DNA from: Propionivibrio soli
Lineage (GTDB): Bacteria > Pseudomonadota > Gammaproteobacteria > Burkholderiales > Rhodocyclaceae
Assembly: GCF_025770765.1 (NCBI RefSeq)
Contig: NZ_JANZKY010000024.1
Location: 1 to 47,483, forward strand
Length of the DNA: 47,483 nucleotides
Reading direction: 5' to 3'
Shown: positions 1 through 8,680 of the stretch, one piece after another
Layout: each line of letters starts with the position of its first letter
Position numbering within the stretch: the first letter of the stretch is position 1
The notes under the pieces: generated by a model
What the model was told of the DNA's origin: nothing
What the model saw: only the letters and a program-made list of their open reading frames with translations
Databases searched by the model: none
Translations under genes and position numbers: made by a program

Positions 1-132
1 GGCGTGGCGCGCATCCCCATGAGCGGTGCCATCCGCGGCGTCGTCCCCTTCATGATCGCCCAGACGATCGTCATGTTCCTCCTCGTCGTCTTCCCCCAGA
101 TCGTCATGGGTCCGCTCAAGTGGATGAGCTGA
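1..132 (+). CDS. TRAP transporter large permease (DctM type), C-terminal end only
   Basis: Only the last 43 codons are visible; the gene enters from the left edge in frame 1 and stops with TGA at 130-132. The tail is one long hydrophobic helix ([18 protein letters not shown]) followed by a short polar end, as in the last transmembrane segment of DctM/SiaM-type permeases of tripartite ATP-independent periplasmic transporters. DctM is the sodium- or proton-coupled membrane subunit that receives solute from a periplasmic DctP protein. The galactonate genes that follow, and a dctP gene at 3144, suggest it imports a sugar acid. The family call rests on a short tail plus context, so it is fairly secure but not certain. 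Confidence 0.72.
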   Translation, partial: GVARIPMSGAIRGVVPFMIAQTIVMFLLVVFPQIVMGPLKWMS

Positions 133-145
133 GATCGTAAGAACC

Positions 146-170
146 AACGGCAGGCTTAAAGCCTGCCGTT
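146..170. repeat. perfect 11-bp inverted repeat between dctM and dgoD
   Basis: The arms at 146-156 and 160-170 are perfect complements separated by 3 nt, giving a stable GC-rich hairpin. No T-run follows directly; the T-tract at 189-195 is about 18 nt away. It may be an mRNA-stabilising or weakly attenuating hairpin between the transporter and catabolic genes rather than a full terminator. Confidence 0.5.
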
Positions 171-208
171 CCTCGCTTGCCCGCCTCGTTTTTTTGGAGC
201 CACATTCC

Positions 209-1357
209 GTGAAAGTCACCAAGCTTACGACGTATCGTTTAGCCCCTCGTTGGATGTTTCTCAAGGTTGAAACGGATGCGGGGATTACCGGGTGGGGTGA
301 GCCCGTCATCGAAGGTCGCGCGCGCAGTGTCGAGGCCGCGGTGCATGAGTTGTCTCACTACGTGGTCGGGCAGGATCCGGCGCGTATTAACGATATCTGG
401 CAGACACTATATCGAGCCGGTTTCTATCGCGGCGGGCCGATCTTGATGAGCGCGATAGCGGGCATCGACCAGGCGCTGTGGGACATCAAAGGAAAGACAC
501 TCGGTGTCCCCGTGTATGAGCTTCTCGGCGGCTTGGTCCGCGAGAAGATGAAGATGTACAGCTGGGTCGGCGGCGACCGTCCAGCGGACGTGATCGCGGG
601 CATTCGCAAGTTGCAGTCGATCGGCTTCGACACCTTTAAGCTCAATGGTTGCGAAGAAATGGCACTGCTCGACAATAGCAAGACCGTCGATGCGGCCGTA
701 GCCGTTGTTGCGGAGATCCGCGAAGCCTTCGGCAACAGCATTGAGTTCGGCCTCGATTTTCACGGTCGTGTGGCAGCTCCGATGGCGCGTATCCTGATCA
801 AGGAGCTTGAGTCGTACAGACCGCTGTTCATCGAGGAGCCTGTCTTGGCTGAACAGGCGGAGTACTATCCGCGCCTCGCGGAGATGACCCATATACCGAT
901 CGCGGCCGGGGAACGCATGTTCTCGCGTTTCGATTTCAAGCGCGTTTTCGCAGCCGGCGGTATCTCGATCGTCCAGCCCGATCTGTCGCATGCCGGCGGT
1001 ATTACCGAATGCTTCAAGATCGCCGCGATGGCCGAGGCGTATGACGTCGGTCTTGCACCGCATTGCCCGCTCGGGCCGCTCGCTCTGGCTTCATGCTTGC
1101 ACGTGGACTTCGTTTCACGCAATGCGGTGCTCCAGGAACAGAGCATGGGCATCCATTACAACCAAGGTGCCGAGCTGATGGATTACGTCCTGAACAAAGA
1201 CGATTTTCAGTTCCATGACGGATTCATGCTGCCGCCGAAGAAGCCGGGCCTTGGTGTCGAGGTCAACGAGGAACTCGTTATCGAGCGCAGCAAGTCGGCT
1301 CCCGATTGGCGCAATCCCGTCTGGCGGCACGAAGACGGGGCCGTTGCGGAATGGTGA
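209..1357 (+). CDS. dgoD: D-galactonate dehydratase
   Basis: This enzyme of the enolase superfamily (mandelate racemase subgroup) dehydrates D-galactonate to 2-dehydro-3-deoxy-D-galactonate in the cytoplasm, the first step of the De Ley-Doudoroff pathway. The product is 382 residues, the same length as E. coli DgoD, and nearly collinear with it as I recall that sequence. Visible signatures are GLDFHGRV (metal Asp and catalytic His near 183-185), FIEEPV (metal Glu near 209), AAGERMF (metal Glu near 235) and LAPHCPLGP (catalytic His near 285). I chose the GTG at 209 because GGAG lies at 196-199 and the N-terminus [10 protein letters not shown] then matches the family; an upstream TTG at 194 is less likely. 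It is followed 52 bp later by dgoK. Confidence 0.95.
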   Translation: MKVTKLTTYRLAPRWMFLKVETDAGITGWGEPVIEGRARSVEAAVHELSHYVVGQDPARINDIWQTLYRAGFYRGGPILMSAIAGIDQALWDIKGKTLGVPVYELLGGLVREKMKMYSWVGGDRPADVIAGIRKLQSIGFDTFKLNGCEEMALLDNSKTVDAAVAVVAEIREAFGNSIEFGLDFHGRVAAPMARILIKELESYRPLFIEEPVLAEQAEYYPRLAEMTHIPIAAGERMFSRFDFKRVFAAGGISIVQPDLSHAGGITECFKIAAMAEAYDVGLAPHCPLGPLALASCLHVDFVSRNAVLQEQSMGIHYNQGAELMDYVLNKDDFQFHDGFMLPPKKPGLGVEVNEELVIERSKSAPDWRNPVWRHEDGAVAEW

Positions 1358-1409
1358 TTGATGACGCGGCAGGTCGAAAGGCATACCTGACCGCTGTGTG
1401 GAGGAAGGC

Positions 1410-2393
1410 ATGACCGAATCGACCCCCCCGGCGATTCCCCAACTCATTGCGCTGGACTGGGGGACTTCCAGTCTGCGCGCTTTCTTGATGCGCGATGGAG
1501 ATGTGCTGGAGGTACGCCAATCGCGGCATGGAATTCAGAACCTGCCGGTTCCTGGCATCGCTGGCTTTGAGAACGCATTTGCGCAGATCGCCGGCGAATG
1601 GCTCGTCCGCTGGCCCGGGTTGCCTGTGGTGGCGAGCGGTATGGTAGGGAGCGCGCAAGGGTGGCGCGAAGCGCCGTATGTGCGCTGCCCGGCCACCATC
1701 GATAACCTCGCGGAGCAAGGCGTCACGGTTCCGTGCGGTCTGGGCGTCGACATTCTGATCGCTCCCGGTGTCTTGTTCGACGAACCGGATGAACTGCCCG
1801 ACGTGATGCGCGGTGAGGAAATCCAGATCGCCGGGGCATTGCTTCAAGAGCCTTCTTGGAATCGACGCTCGTGTGTCGTCCTGCCTGGAACCCATTCCAA
1901 ATGGGTACGTTTCGAGGAAGGGCGCCTGCTCCGCTATTCCACTTACCTGACCGGCGAGCTTTTTGCCGTTCTCAGCAAGCATTCGATCCTCGGGCGCCTG
2001 ATGCCCGAGGGGACGCAAGGAAATCATGGACCGGATGTCGTCGCGTTCGAGTTGGGCCTTGCCACAGCGCGTGACAGTCGTCCGGGCGACCTCACGCATC
2101 AGGTCTTCGCAACGCGTACCCTTGGCCTCACGCATCGCCTGCCTGCGGAGGCCCTTGCTGATTATCTGTCCGGACTCCTGATTGGGCATGAACTCGTGTC
2201 CGCGCTGGCCGGTCTCGGCAACGCCGCCGACGCGCCGCTCGTCATGATCGGCGACCCGGCCTTGTGCGAACGCTATGTGTATTCCCTCAAGTATCTCGGC
2301 AAAGCGGCGGATGCGGTTCTCGACAACACGGCACCGACAGGGTTGTGGGCGTTCGCCCATGCCGCGGGCCTTATCGGCGACGCCAATCCCTGA
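1410..2393 (+). CDS. dgoK: 2-dehydro-3-deoxygalactonokinase
   Basis: DgoK phosphorylates 2-dehydro-3-deoxygalactonate with ATP to the 6-phosphate, the second step of galactonate catabolism. The 327-residue product starts with the ATPase-fold phosphate motif LIALDWGTSSLRAFL and contains the family stretches VASGMVGSAQGWREAPY, MRGEEIQI and LPGTHSKW, typical of the DgoK family. The ATG at 1410 has GGAGG at 1400-1404, spaced 5 nt; a GTG at 1398 would bury that site. It lies between dgoD and dgoA and is probably in one transcript with them. Confidence 0.93.
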   Translation: MTESTPPAIPQLIALDWGTSSLRAFLMRDGDVLEVRQSRHGIQNLPVPGIAGFENAFAQIAGEWLVRWPGLPVVASGMVGSAQGWREAPYVRCPATIDNLAEQGVTVPCGLGVDILIAPGVLFDEPDELPDVMRGEEIQIAGALLQEPSWNRRSCVVLPGTHSKWVRFEEGRLLRYSTYLTGELFAVLSKHSILGRLMPEGTQGNHGPDVVAFELGLATARDSRPGDLTHQVFATRTLGLTHRLPAEALADYLSGLLIGHELVSALAGLGNAADAPLVMIGDPALCERYVYSLKYLGKAADAVLDNTAPTGLWAFAHAAGLIGDANP

Positions 2394-2414
2394 ACCATGA
2401 AATCGGAGAAACCG

Positions 2415-3074
2415 ATGGCCGACCTAAACGAATTGACGAACCGGTTTTCTGCAGCGTTGCGTCAACTTCCCCTTGTTGCCATTTTGCGCGGGATCAAGCC
2501 GAGCGAGGCCCAAGGCGTAGGGCGTGTGCTTTACGAGAAGGGATTTCGCCTGATCGAAGTACCGCTGAATTCGCCTGACCCGTTCGACAGTATTGCGGCC
2601 ATTCGTCGTTCTCTTCCGGACGACGCACTGGTTGGTGCGGGCACCGTGCTTTCCGTGGATAACGTGACGGCGTTGCGGCAATGCGGCGGTGAAGTGGTTG
2701 TCATGCCGCATTCCGATGGCGGTGTCATTAGGGCGGCGAAAGATGCCGGCCTGCTTTGCGTTCCGGGTGTCGTGACGCCGACGGAGGCGTTTTCCGCGCT
2801 GGCGGCCGGAGCCGACGCGCTCAAACTCTTTCCAGCCGAACTCGTAAGCCCCCAGATACTGAACGCGATTCGGGTTGTGTTGCCGGCAACGACGCGGCTG
2901 CTGCCGGTGGGTGGAATCGCTCCGAACAACATGAAGCCATTTGTCGATGCCGGAGCGGCTGGCTTCGGGCTGGGTTCTGCGCTCTACTCGCCTGGTATGA
3001 ACATCGACGAGGTGGCAAGGCGTGCCGGCGACTTCGTGAGCGCCTGGAGGGAAATCGCACCGGCATCGGCTTAG
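2415..3074 (+). CDS. dgoA: 2-dehydro-3-deoxy-6-phosphogalactonate aldolase
   Basis: This class I aldolase of the KDPG/KDPGal family cleaves 2-dehydro-3-deoxy-6-phosphogalactonate to pyruvate and D-glyceraldehyde-3-phosphate. The 219-residue TIM-barrel shows LVAILRGIKPSEA at the N-terminus with the conserved RGI, GAGTV, the Schiff-base lysine in LKLFPAE, and LPVGGI near the end. The ATG at 2415 is preferred because GGAG at 2405-2408 sits 6 nt upstream; an in-frame ATG at 2397 has no such site. The start lies 21 bp after the dgoK stop, so coupling is likely. Position and DgoA-like sequence favour the galacto-epimer over KDPG aldolase (Eda). Confidence 0.92.
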   Translation: MADLNELTNRFSAALRQLPLVAILRGIKPSEAQGVGRVLYEKGFRLIEVPLNSPDPFDSIAAIRRSLPDDALVGAGTVLSVDNVTALRQCGGEVVVMPHSDGGVIRAAKDAGLLCVPGVVTPTEAFSALAAGADALKLFPAELVSPQILNAIRVVLPATTRLLPVGGIAPNNMKPFVDAGAAGFGLGSALYSPGMNIDEVARRAGDFVSAWREIAPASA

Positions 3075-3143
3075 TCGGCCGGCTCGGGATGCCGGAGGAA
3101 CAGAAGACAAATCAATGCGCTGAAAAAGGGAGAGTAGGGGAGC

Positions 3144-4196
3144 ATGAAGATCGTCAAGACAGCACTCGCCGTTGCTTTGGGATGCGGAATTGGCGCGGTG
3201 GCAACGCTTTTTCCGGCGTACGACGCCAACGCACAAATCAAGGACCGCGAGCTACGGATTGGTATCGGTCTGGGCGAAGACCACCCGCAAAGCCTTGCGA
3301 TCAAGCAGATGGCCGATATCGTGCAGCGTGAGACGAAAGGGAAGATCAAGATCACGCTCTATGCCGGTGGCAAGCTGGGCAACGACAAGACCATGGCCGC
3401 CGATTTGCAAAAAGGCACGCTGGACATGACCGCGCCGGACTCGTCCACGCTCGTCGATTTCAACAAGGGTTTCGGCATCATCAACTTTCCGTACCTTTTT
3501 GATCGCGAGGAAGATGCCGATTCCGTGCTCGACGGTCCCTTCGGAACCAAGCTGCTCGATACCTTGCCCGAGCATGGCATCGTCGGCCTCGCCTGGTGGG
3601 AAAACGGTTTTCGCAATACCACGAACAACGTGCGCCCGATTACGACGGCGAGCGATTTCCAGGGGTTGAAGATTCGCGTCATCCCGAACCCGCTGTTCAA
3701 GGACATTTTTGTGGCCTTGGGGGCCGAACCGGTCGAGATTCCCTTCCCGCAGGTGTACGACGCATTGAAGGATCAGAAAGTCGACGGGCAGGAAAACCCG
3801 GTGATCACCATACACAGCTCCCGTTTTTACGAGGCCCAGAAGTACCTCACGTTAACGCGGCACATCTACAGCGCGTGGCCGCTGCTCATCAGCAAGAAAA
3901 CCTGGGACTCGTTCTCGGACGAGGAGCGGAAGATCATGCGCGATGCCGCACGTGAAGCAACCCTGTTCGAACGTCGCACAATCCGCGACTCGTCGCGGCG
4001 GGCAATCGCCGAGTTGCAGCGGCAGGGCATGAAGGTCAACGAGTTGCGATCGTCCGAACAGGTCCAGTTCCGACGGTTCATGCGGCCCGTTATAAAGAAA
4101 TACACGACGGTATTTGGCGAACAGTGGGCGAGCGAGTTCTACATGGCCGGTGTTCAAATGGAAGCGCAACGTATCAAAAAGGGCGCACCTAACTGA
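3144..4196 (+). CDS. TRAP transporter substrate-binding protein (DctP family)
   Basis: This is a periplasmic solute receptor of a TRAP transporter, which hands its ligand to the DctQ/DctM membrane pair. The 350-residue product has a signal peptide (MKIVKTALAVALGCGIGAV, cleavage likely after ANA near residue 30). The mature part has the DctP features LGEDHPQSLAIKQMA, the conserved arginine region GLKIRVIPNPLFKDIF that normally binds the ligand carboxylate, and EIPFPQVYDALKDQKVDGQENP. The ATG at 3144 has a purine-rich AGGGGA just upstream. Its place between dgoA and a gluconate-type dehydrogenase suggests a hexonate ligand such as galactonate; this is inference. A second dctP may lie left of the window, next to dctM. 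Confidence 0.9.
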   Translation: MKIVKTALAVALGCGIGAVATLFPAYDANAQIKDRELRIGIGLGEDHPQSLAIKQMADIVQRETKGKIKITLYAGGKLGNDKTMAADLQKGTLDMTAPDSSTLVDFNKGFGIINFPYLFDREEDADSVLDGPFGTKLLDTLPEHGIVGLAWWENGFRNTTNNVRPITTASDFQGLKIRVIPNPLFKDIFVALGAEPVEIPFPQVYDALKDQKVDGQENPVITIHSSRFYEAQKYLTLTRHIYSAWPLLISKKTWDSFSDEERKIMRDAAREATLFERRTIRDSSRRAIAELQRQGMKVNELRSSEQVQFRRFMRPVIKKYTTVFGEQWASEFYMAGVQMEAQRIKKGAPN

Positions 4197-4204
4197 ACCC
4201 CTCA

Positions 4205-4275
4205 CCCTGTTCTCCATTGCGGCAAACGGAAAAAAGAGAGCAGGGCAGGGGATCTTTCCACCGAGGAGTGGAAAG
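4205..4275 (+). other. two consecutive hairpins between dctP and the reductase gene
   Basis: Arms at 4205-4214 and 4236-4245 pair over 10 bp with one G-U. Arms at 4254-4261 and 4268-4275 pair over 8 bp with a 6-nt loop. Neither is followed by a T-run, so these look like mRNA-processing or 3'-end protecting structures behind the abundant binding-protein gene rather than a full stop. Confidence 0.4.
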
Positions 4276-4322
4276 ACATCGTCCAAAAACACTTTTGTTC
4301 TATTGCAATCGAAAGGTGCTCC

Positions 4323-5102
4323 ATGGTTTCTACAGTAGCAAATCCCTTGTTTGATCTGACGGGCCGGCGTGCTTTGATCACCGGATCGACTCAGGGAATC
4401 GGGTTCGCGTTGGCGACCGGTTTGGCGCGAGCGGGCGCCACGATCGTTCTCAATGGGCGTGATTCAGGCCGCGTGCGAGCCGCAGTCGAAAAGCTCTCGG
4501 CTTTCGGCTACACCGTCGAAAGCGCCGTTTTCGACGTTACGGATCAGCCGGCGGTCGTTGACGGAGTGGACCGAGTCGAGAAAGAAAACGGGGCAATTGA
4601 TATTCTGATCAACAACGCCGGCATCCAGCGTCGGGCGCCGCTCGATGAGTTTCCGAGCGAGAACTGGCACGCCTTGATCAACGCCAACCTGAATAGCGTC
4701 TTTTATGTTTCGCAGGCGGTCGCCAAGCACATGATTCCGCGCCGGAGGGGCAAGATCATCAACATCTGCTCAGTGCAGAGCCAGCTTGGCCGGCCCACGA
4801 TCGCACCTTACACGGCGACCAAGGGCGCAGTCGCGATGCTCACCAAAGGCATGTGCGCCGATTGGGCGAAATACGGTATCCAGGCGAATGGCCTGGCCCC
4901 GGGATATTTTGAGACGGAGATGAACAAGGCGCTCGTGGAGAACGAGGAGTTTTCAGCGTGGCTTTATAAGCGCACGCCAGCCGGGCGTTGGGGAAAAGTG
5001 GAGGAACTCAACGGAGCGGCGATCTTCCTTGCCTCGGATGCGTCGAGCTTCGTCAATGGTCAGGTTATTTATGTCGATGGCGGTATGACGAGTACCGTCT
5101 GA
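4323..5102 (+). CDS. gluconate 5-dehydrogenase-like short-chain dehydrogenase
   Basis: This is a cytoplasmic NAD(P)-dependent short-chain dehydrogenase of 259 residues. It has the classical Rossmann glycine motif TGSTQGIG (residues 21-28), NNAGIQRR, a catalytic serine in NICSVQSQ, the Tyr-X3-Lys pair in YTATK, and the end FVNGQVIYVDGG. The stretches INICSVQSQLGR and APGYFETEMNKALVE closely resemble E. coli IdnO, which interconverts D-gluconate and 5-keto-D-gluconate. In this cluster it probably feeds or interconverts hexonates used by the Dgo enzymes. Substrate choice among gluconate, galactonate or a related sugar acid cannot be read from the sequence. A strong terminator follows. Confidence 0.85.
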   Translation: MVSTVANPLFDLTGRRALITGSTQGIGFALATGLARAGATIVLNGRDSGRVRAAVEKLSAFGYTVESAVFDVTDQPAVVDGVDRVEKENGAIDILINNAGIQRRAPLDEFPSENWHALINANLNSVFYVSQAVAKHMIPRRRGKIINICSVQSQLGRPTIAPYTATKGAVAMLTKGMCADWAKYGIQANGLAPGYFETEMNKALVENEEFSAWLYKRTPAGRWGKVEELNGAAIFLASDASSFVNGQVIYVDGGMTSTV

Positions 5103-5125
5103 CGCCCGTCGCGCAGCGTGTCTTC

Positions 5126-5155
5126 AACGGCCATCTTAGGGTGGCCGTTTTTTTT
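5126..5155 (+). terminator. rho-independent terminator of the sugar-acid operon
   Basis: Near-perfect 9-bp stem (5126-5134 with 5141-5149, one mismatch) followed by a run of eight T at 5148-5155, 24 bp after the dehydrogenase stop codon. Confidence 0.85.
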
Positions 5156-5381
5156 CTGAGGGAGGGGGCAAGACAAACCGTAAGCTCGCAGGCCTCAAGC
5201 GAGGCATTTCCGGACAACTGAAGGAACGGTGATCGCGCACGGGCTGAGACCACGATGGTTCCACTTGCGCGAGTTGTCTGTGCAAAGGTTGGCTTTGTGG
5301 TCAGTCTTAGGTAAGGGCGGCCATTCTTTGAATGGCCATACCGTCCCGAATGCCAAGCGCAACGACTATCTGAACGAGTGG

Positions 5382-5453
5382 CCTCCTCGTCAGGAATCGA
5401 ACCTGAATCTCACGCTTAGGAGGCGCGTGCACTATCCGTTATGCTACGAGGAG
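5382..5453 (-). tRNA. tRNA-Arg (anticodon CCT)
   Basis: Read on the minus strand, the sequence folds as a cloverleaf: acceptor CTCCTCG with CGAGGAG, a D arm, an anticodon arm CGCGC-CTCCTAA-GCGTG, a 4-nt variable loop, and a T arm TCAGG-TTCGAAT-CCTGA. The anticodon CCT (plus strand 5418-5420) reads AGG. The CCA end is not encoded. The gene lies between the sugar-acid module and uup, with its 3' end pointing at the sugar-acid module. Confidence 0.93.
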
Positions 5454-5611
5454 GTCGGGCGCGTATTCTACGCGGCCTTGGCGTAGCCCACCAGAGTTAC
5501 CAGCGCTTCGTGTGCGGCCTGCACGCATGGTCGTGCTGTAGCCGTTCTCCTTGCTCGGTAGCCGCGCAGTAAATCGTGACGGCGGAGGTAGAATCGGGGG
5601 ACTATGCCTAT

Positions 5612-5626
5612 GTAGGTTCAACCTAC
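5612..5626. repeat. 15-bp palindrome upstream of uup
   Basis: GTAGGTT-C-AACCTAC is a perfect 7-bp inverted repeat around a single central base, 53 bp before the uup ATG and about 18 bp after a TAGAAT that could be a -10 element (5589-5594). It could be a small operator or a short hairpin in the leader. Confidence 0.4.
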
Positions 5627-5678
5627 GAGTCGAAGTTGCCCGCCGAACCTCCACTTTTCCCTTCAACCTGCTCTGCTC

Positions 5679-7586
5679 ATGCCTCATCTGATTCTGTCTG
5701 ACGCTTCTCTCGCTTACGGCCATGTGCCTTTGCTCGACCACGCCGAATTCCAGCTCGATCCGGGGGAGCGTGTGGCCCTGATTGGCCGAAATGGCAGTGG
5801 AAAGTCGTCGTTGTTGCGCGCACTGGCCGGGCAAGGTGCTCTCGACGACGGTACGGTGTGGCGTCAGCCCGGTATTCGTTTTGGCTACGTGCCCCAGGAG
5901 CCACCCTTCGATCCGGACCTGTCGGTTTTCGAAGCGATCGTGGCCGGTATGGGTGAAGTCTCCTCGCTTCTGGCCGAGTATCACGCGGTCTCCCTGGCGA
6001 TGGCCGAGCCAAAGGCGAAACACGATGAGCTACTTGACCGGTTGCATCATCTGCAAAGCGAACTCGAGTCCCGCGATGCCTGGTCATTCGAAGCGCAGGC
6101 CGGACGAGTGATTCAGCGCTTCTCGCTGGCACCCGATGCACGCGTCGGGACGTTGTCCGGCGGTCAGAAAAAGCGCCTCGCGTTGGCACAGGCCCTGGCT
6201 GTCTCACCGGAAATGCTTCTGCTCGACGAGCCCACCAACCACCTCGATATCGGCGCTATCGAGTGGCTTGAGGAGATGCTCGTTGGCTCGACGGCTTCGC
6301 TCGTGTTCATCACCCACGATCGTCGTTTCCTAGACCGTGTCGCGACGCGCATCATCGAATTGGACCGGGGCCGCCTGGCGTCGTTTCCCGGCAACTTCTC
6401 CGCCTACCAGGCGCGCAAGGAGCAGATGCTCTACGACGAAGCGATTCAGAACGCGAAGTTCGACAAGTTCCTCGCTCAGGAAGAGGTCTGGATTCGAAAA
6501 GGGGTCGAAGCGCGGCGTACACGCAACGAAGGCCGCGTCCTGCGGCTCGAGCAATTGCGTCGAGAACGCGCTGCACGACGGGAACGCCAAGGTCGAGTGG
6601 AACTGGCTCTCGACGCGGGCGAAAAGAGTGGCAAGCTAGTCGCCGAACTCGTGAATGTGAATAAACGTTTCGGCGAGAAAATCGTCGTGCGGGGTTTTTC
6701 TTGTCGCCTGCAGCGGGGCGACAAGCTCGGACTCATCGGTCCTAATGGCGCCGGCAAGACGACCTTGCTTCGCCTGATCCTTGGCGAACTTGCACCGGAC
6801 TCGGGAACCGTGCGTCTCGGTACGCGGATTCAGGTGGCCTATTTCGATCAGTTTCGGACTCAACTCGATGAGGAGGCCGCGCTCGTCGATGTCATCTCCC
6901 CGGGGTCGGATTACGTCGAGATCGGGAACGAACGCAAACACGTCATCGGCTACCTCGGTGACTTTCTCTTCGCCCCGCAACGAGCCCGTTCGCCGGTCAA
7001 GTCGCTCTCAGGGGGTGAACGCAACCGTCTGTTGCTGGCACGCCTGTTTGCGAGGCCAGCCAACGTACTCGTACTCGACGAGCCGACCAACGATCTCGAC
7101 ATCGAGACACTCGAACTTCTTGAGCAACTCTTGCAGGACTATCCGGGAACCCTTTTCCTGGTCAGCCATGACCGCGCGTTCCTTGATAACGTTGTGACGC
7201 AAACGATCGCCGCCGAGGGGGGGGGTGTCTGGCACGAGTACGCCGGCGGTTACCAGGACTGGGCAGACTACCAGACGAGGAAGAAACAAAACGACGACTC
7301 TACGCGCACACCGCCGAAACTGGCCGAGGCCGCTACTGGCAGCTCCCCGAAAACGCGGCCAGACGGAAACCGGAAGCTGAGTTACAAGGAAACGCGGGAA
7401 CTCGCGGAATTGCCCGAGCGTGTTGCGGCGCTTGAGCAGGAACAGAAAGAGCTGACTCGGCGCCTGGAGGACCCGGCACTTTACCAATCGGAGCCGCGCG
7501 AGGCAGAGAAGCTGGCGCGTCGTATGAACGAGATCGACGACGAACTCATGGTACTGCTCGAACGCTGGGAAGAGTTGGACAAGTAG
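5679..7586 (+). CDS. uup: ABC-F family ATPase Uup
   Basis: Uup is a soluble tandem-ATPase ABC-F protein linked to ribosome function and to suppression of transposon precise excision. The 635-residue product has a first ATPase with Walker A GRNGSGKSS (about 36-44), LSGGQKK and LLLDEPTNHLD, a charged linker (about 245-315), and a second ATPase with GPNGAGKTT, LSGGERN and LVLDEPTNDLD. A C-terminal coiled-coil domain with LSYKETRELAELPERVAALE is the hallmark separating Uup from EttA, YbiT and YheS. It has no membrane segments. The ATG at 5679 gives the standard length. It is monocistronic, with a convergent neighbour downstream. Confidence 0.95.
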   Translation: MPHLILSDASLAYGHVPLLDHAEFQLDPGERVALIGRNGSGKSSLLRALAGQGALDDGTVWRQPGIRFGYVPQEPPFDPDLSVFEAIVAGMGEVSSLLAEYHAVSLAMAEPKAKHDELLDRLHHLQSELESRDAWSFEAQAGRVIQRFSLAPDARVGTLSGGQKKRLALAQALAVSPEMLLLDEPTNHLDIGAIEWLEEMLVGSTASLVFITHDRRFLDRVATRIIELDRGRLASFPGNFSAYQARKEQMLYDEAIQNAKFDKFLAQEEVWIRKGVEARRTRNEGRVLRLEQLRRERAARRERQGRVELALDAGEKSGKLVAELVNVNKRFGEKIVVRGFSCRLQRGDKLGLIGPNGAGKTTLLRLILGELAPDSGTVRLGTRIQVAYFDQFRTQLDEEAALVDVISPGSDYVEIGNERKHVIGYLGDFLFAPQRARSPVKSLSGGERNRLLLARLFARPANVLVLDEPTNDLDIETLELLEQLLQDYPGTLFLVSHDRAFLDNVVTQTIAAEGGGVWHEYAGGYQDWADYQTRKKQNDDSTRTPPKLAEAATGSSPKTRPDGNRKLSYKETRELAELPERVAALEQEQKELTRRLEDPALYQSEPREAEKLARRMNEIDDELMVLLERWEELDK

Positions 7587-7705
7587 CCGGGGGGCCTGAT
7601 CTTGGCCGACTAGGAACGCGGTGCGCGCAAAAGAGTCTTGGACCGGCGGGCGCAAAAAGAAACGCTACGAGCGTCTCCGGCACTGGTGAGTGCGAAACCC
7701 GGCCT

Positions 7706-8602
7706 TCAGCCGCCAGCCGCTTTTTTCAACGCTTCGCGAATCTGCGGCAATGCCGCCTGTGCCGCTTTTTCTCCCTCCAAGATCGAATCGTGCCGGGCGA
7801 GGAAGTCGGTGGAGCCGACCGCTCCCACGTCTGGCCGAATGACAACGTCGGCTTCCTTCAACTCGTGCCGTGCCAAGTTCTGCCCCATGATCGTGAAGGT
7901 TTGGAGCAGGATGTCGAGTGTGCCGCGTACCGGATGATTATCGGTGTGCGCGGAGATATCCACGGCAATCACGACGTCGGCGCCCATTTCACGAGCGCTG
8001 CGCACCGGGACGAGGCTCGAAAGACCGCCGTCCACGTATTCGTGCCCGTTGATCAGTACCGGCCGGAAAATCCCAGGGACGGTGGCGGAGGCGCGTACTG
8101 CCATGCCGGTATTGCCTGTGCGGAACAGAATTCGCTCCCCGCTATTAAGGTCTGTCGCCACAACCGCGAATGAGGTTTTCATCTTTTCGAGCGGACGTTG
8201 CGCGACAGCATCATTCACGAACTTCTGCAACGCCTCGCCTTTCAGGACGCCGCGGTCTGGCATCGACCAATCGCTAATCTTCGATTCGTCGAGCCGATGA
8301 GCGAGTTTCTGGATTTCGAAACCCGAGTTTCCGGAAGCGTACAACGCTCCGACTACGGCCCCCGCACTGGTCCCCACAACCACGTCGGGAACAATCCCTT
8401 GTGCTTCAAGAACCTTGATTACTCCGATATGCGCAAAACCGCGGGCCGCACCGCCCCCGAGGGCGAGGCCGACCTTAGGCGGTCTCGCAGGCGCGGTCGC
8501 AATGATGATCGGAGCAGGCGGGGGCGCTGGTTCGCGGCTGACGCAGCCGGTGAGGCCGGATGCCAGAACCAGCAAGGCGATAGGCAGGTAGTGCAGGCGC
8601 AT
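7706..8602 (-). CDS. patatin-like phospholipase lipoprotein (RssA-like)
   Basis: This is a serine hydrolase of the patatin family, probably acting on acyl lipids at the cell envelope. The 298-residue product has a lipoprotein signal ending LTGC (Cys20), a proline-rich spacer, then the patatin core: the oxyanion loop GLALGGGAARGFAHIG (about 45-60), the nucleophile elbow GTSAG (Ser79) and the catalytic Asp in YVDGG near residue 200. Length and layout match short RssA-like bacterial patatins. It is read in the same direction as the upstream HDOD gene, 78 bp away, with an inverted repeat in that gap, and converges on uup. The in vivo substrate is unknown. Confidence 0.88.
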   Translation of the reverse strand: MRLHYLPIALLVLASGLTGCVSREPAPPPAPIIIATAPARPPKVGLALGGGAARGFAHIGVIKVLEAQGIVPDVVVGTSAGAVVGALYASGNSGFEIQKLAHRLDESKISDWSMPDRGVLKGEALQKFVNDAVAQRPLEKMKTSFAVVATDLNSGERILFRTGNTGMAVRASATVPGIFRPVLINGHEYVDGGLSSLVPVRSAREMGADVVIAVDISAHTDNHPVRGTLDILLQTFTIMGQNLARHELKEADVVIRPDVGAVGSTDFLARHDSILEGEKAAQAALPQIREALKKAAGG

Positions 8603-8618
8603 ATTGTTCTCGTTGAGG

Positions 8619-8640
8619 AAACGGGATTGTAATTCCGTTT
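8619..8640 (-). repeat. imperfect 22-bp inverted repeat between the HDOD and patatin genes
   Basis: AAACGG at 8619-8624 and CCGTTT at 8635-8640 are perfect arms, with further partial symmetry inside. It lies 17 bp upstream of the patatin ATG on the minus strand and could be an operator or a weak hairpin; there is no long T-run. Confidence 0.35.
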
Positions 8641-8680
8641 CGTTTCACGAGGTGGTTTGAAGCGGGCTCGCCGCGATGCG

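Noticed and set aside
146-170. Terminator after dctM
   Set aside because: The stem is strong but the next T-run is 18 nt away; listed as an inverted repeat instead.
407-1063. 218-codon minus-strand frame inside dgoD
   Set aside because: It is an antisense shadow of a GC-rich gene, with no family similarity.
1278-2360. 360-codon minus-strand frame opposite dgoK
   Set aside because: It overlaps dgoK fully; composition is typical of an antisense frame in GC-rich DNA.
5229-5486. 85-codon plus-strand frame
   Set aside because: It runs across the antisense of tRNA-Arg and has no family features or ribosome site.
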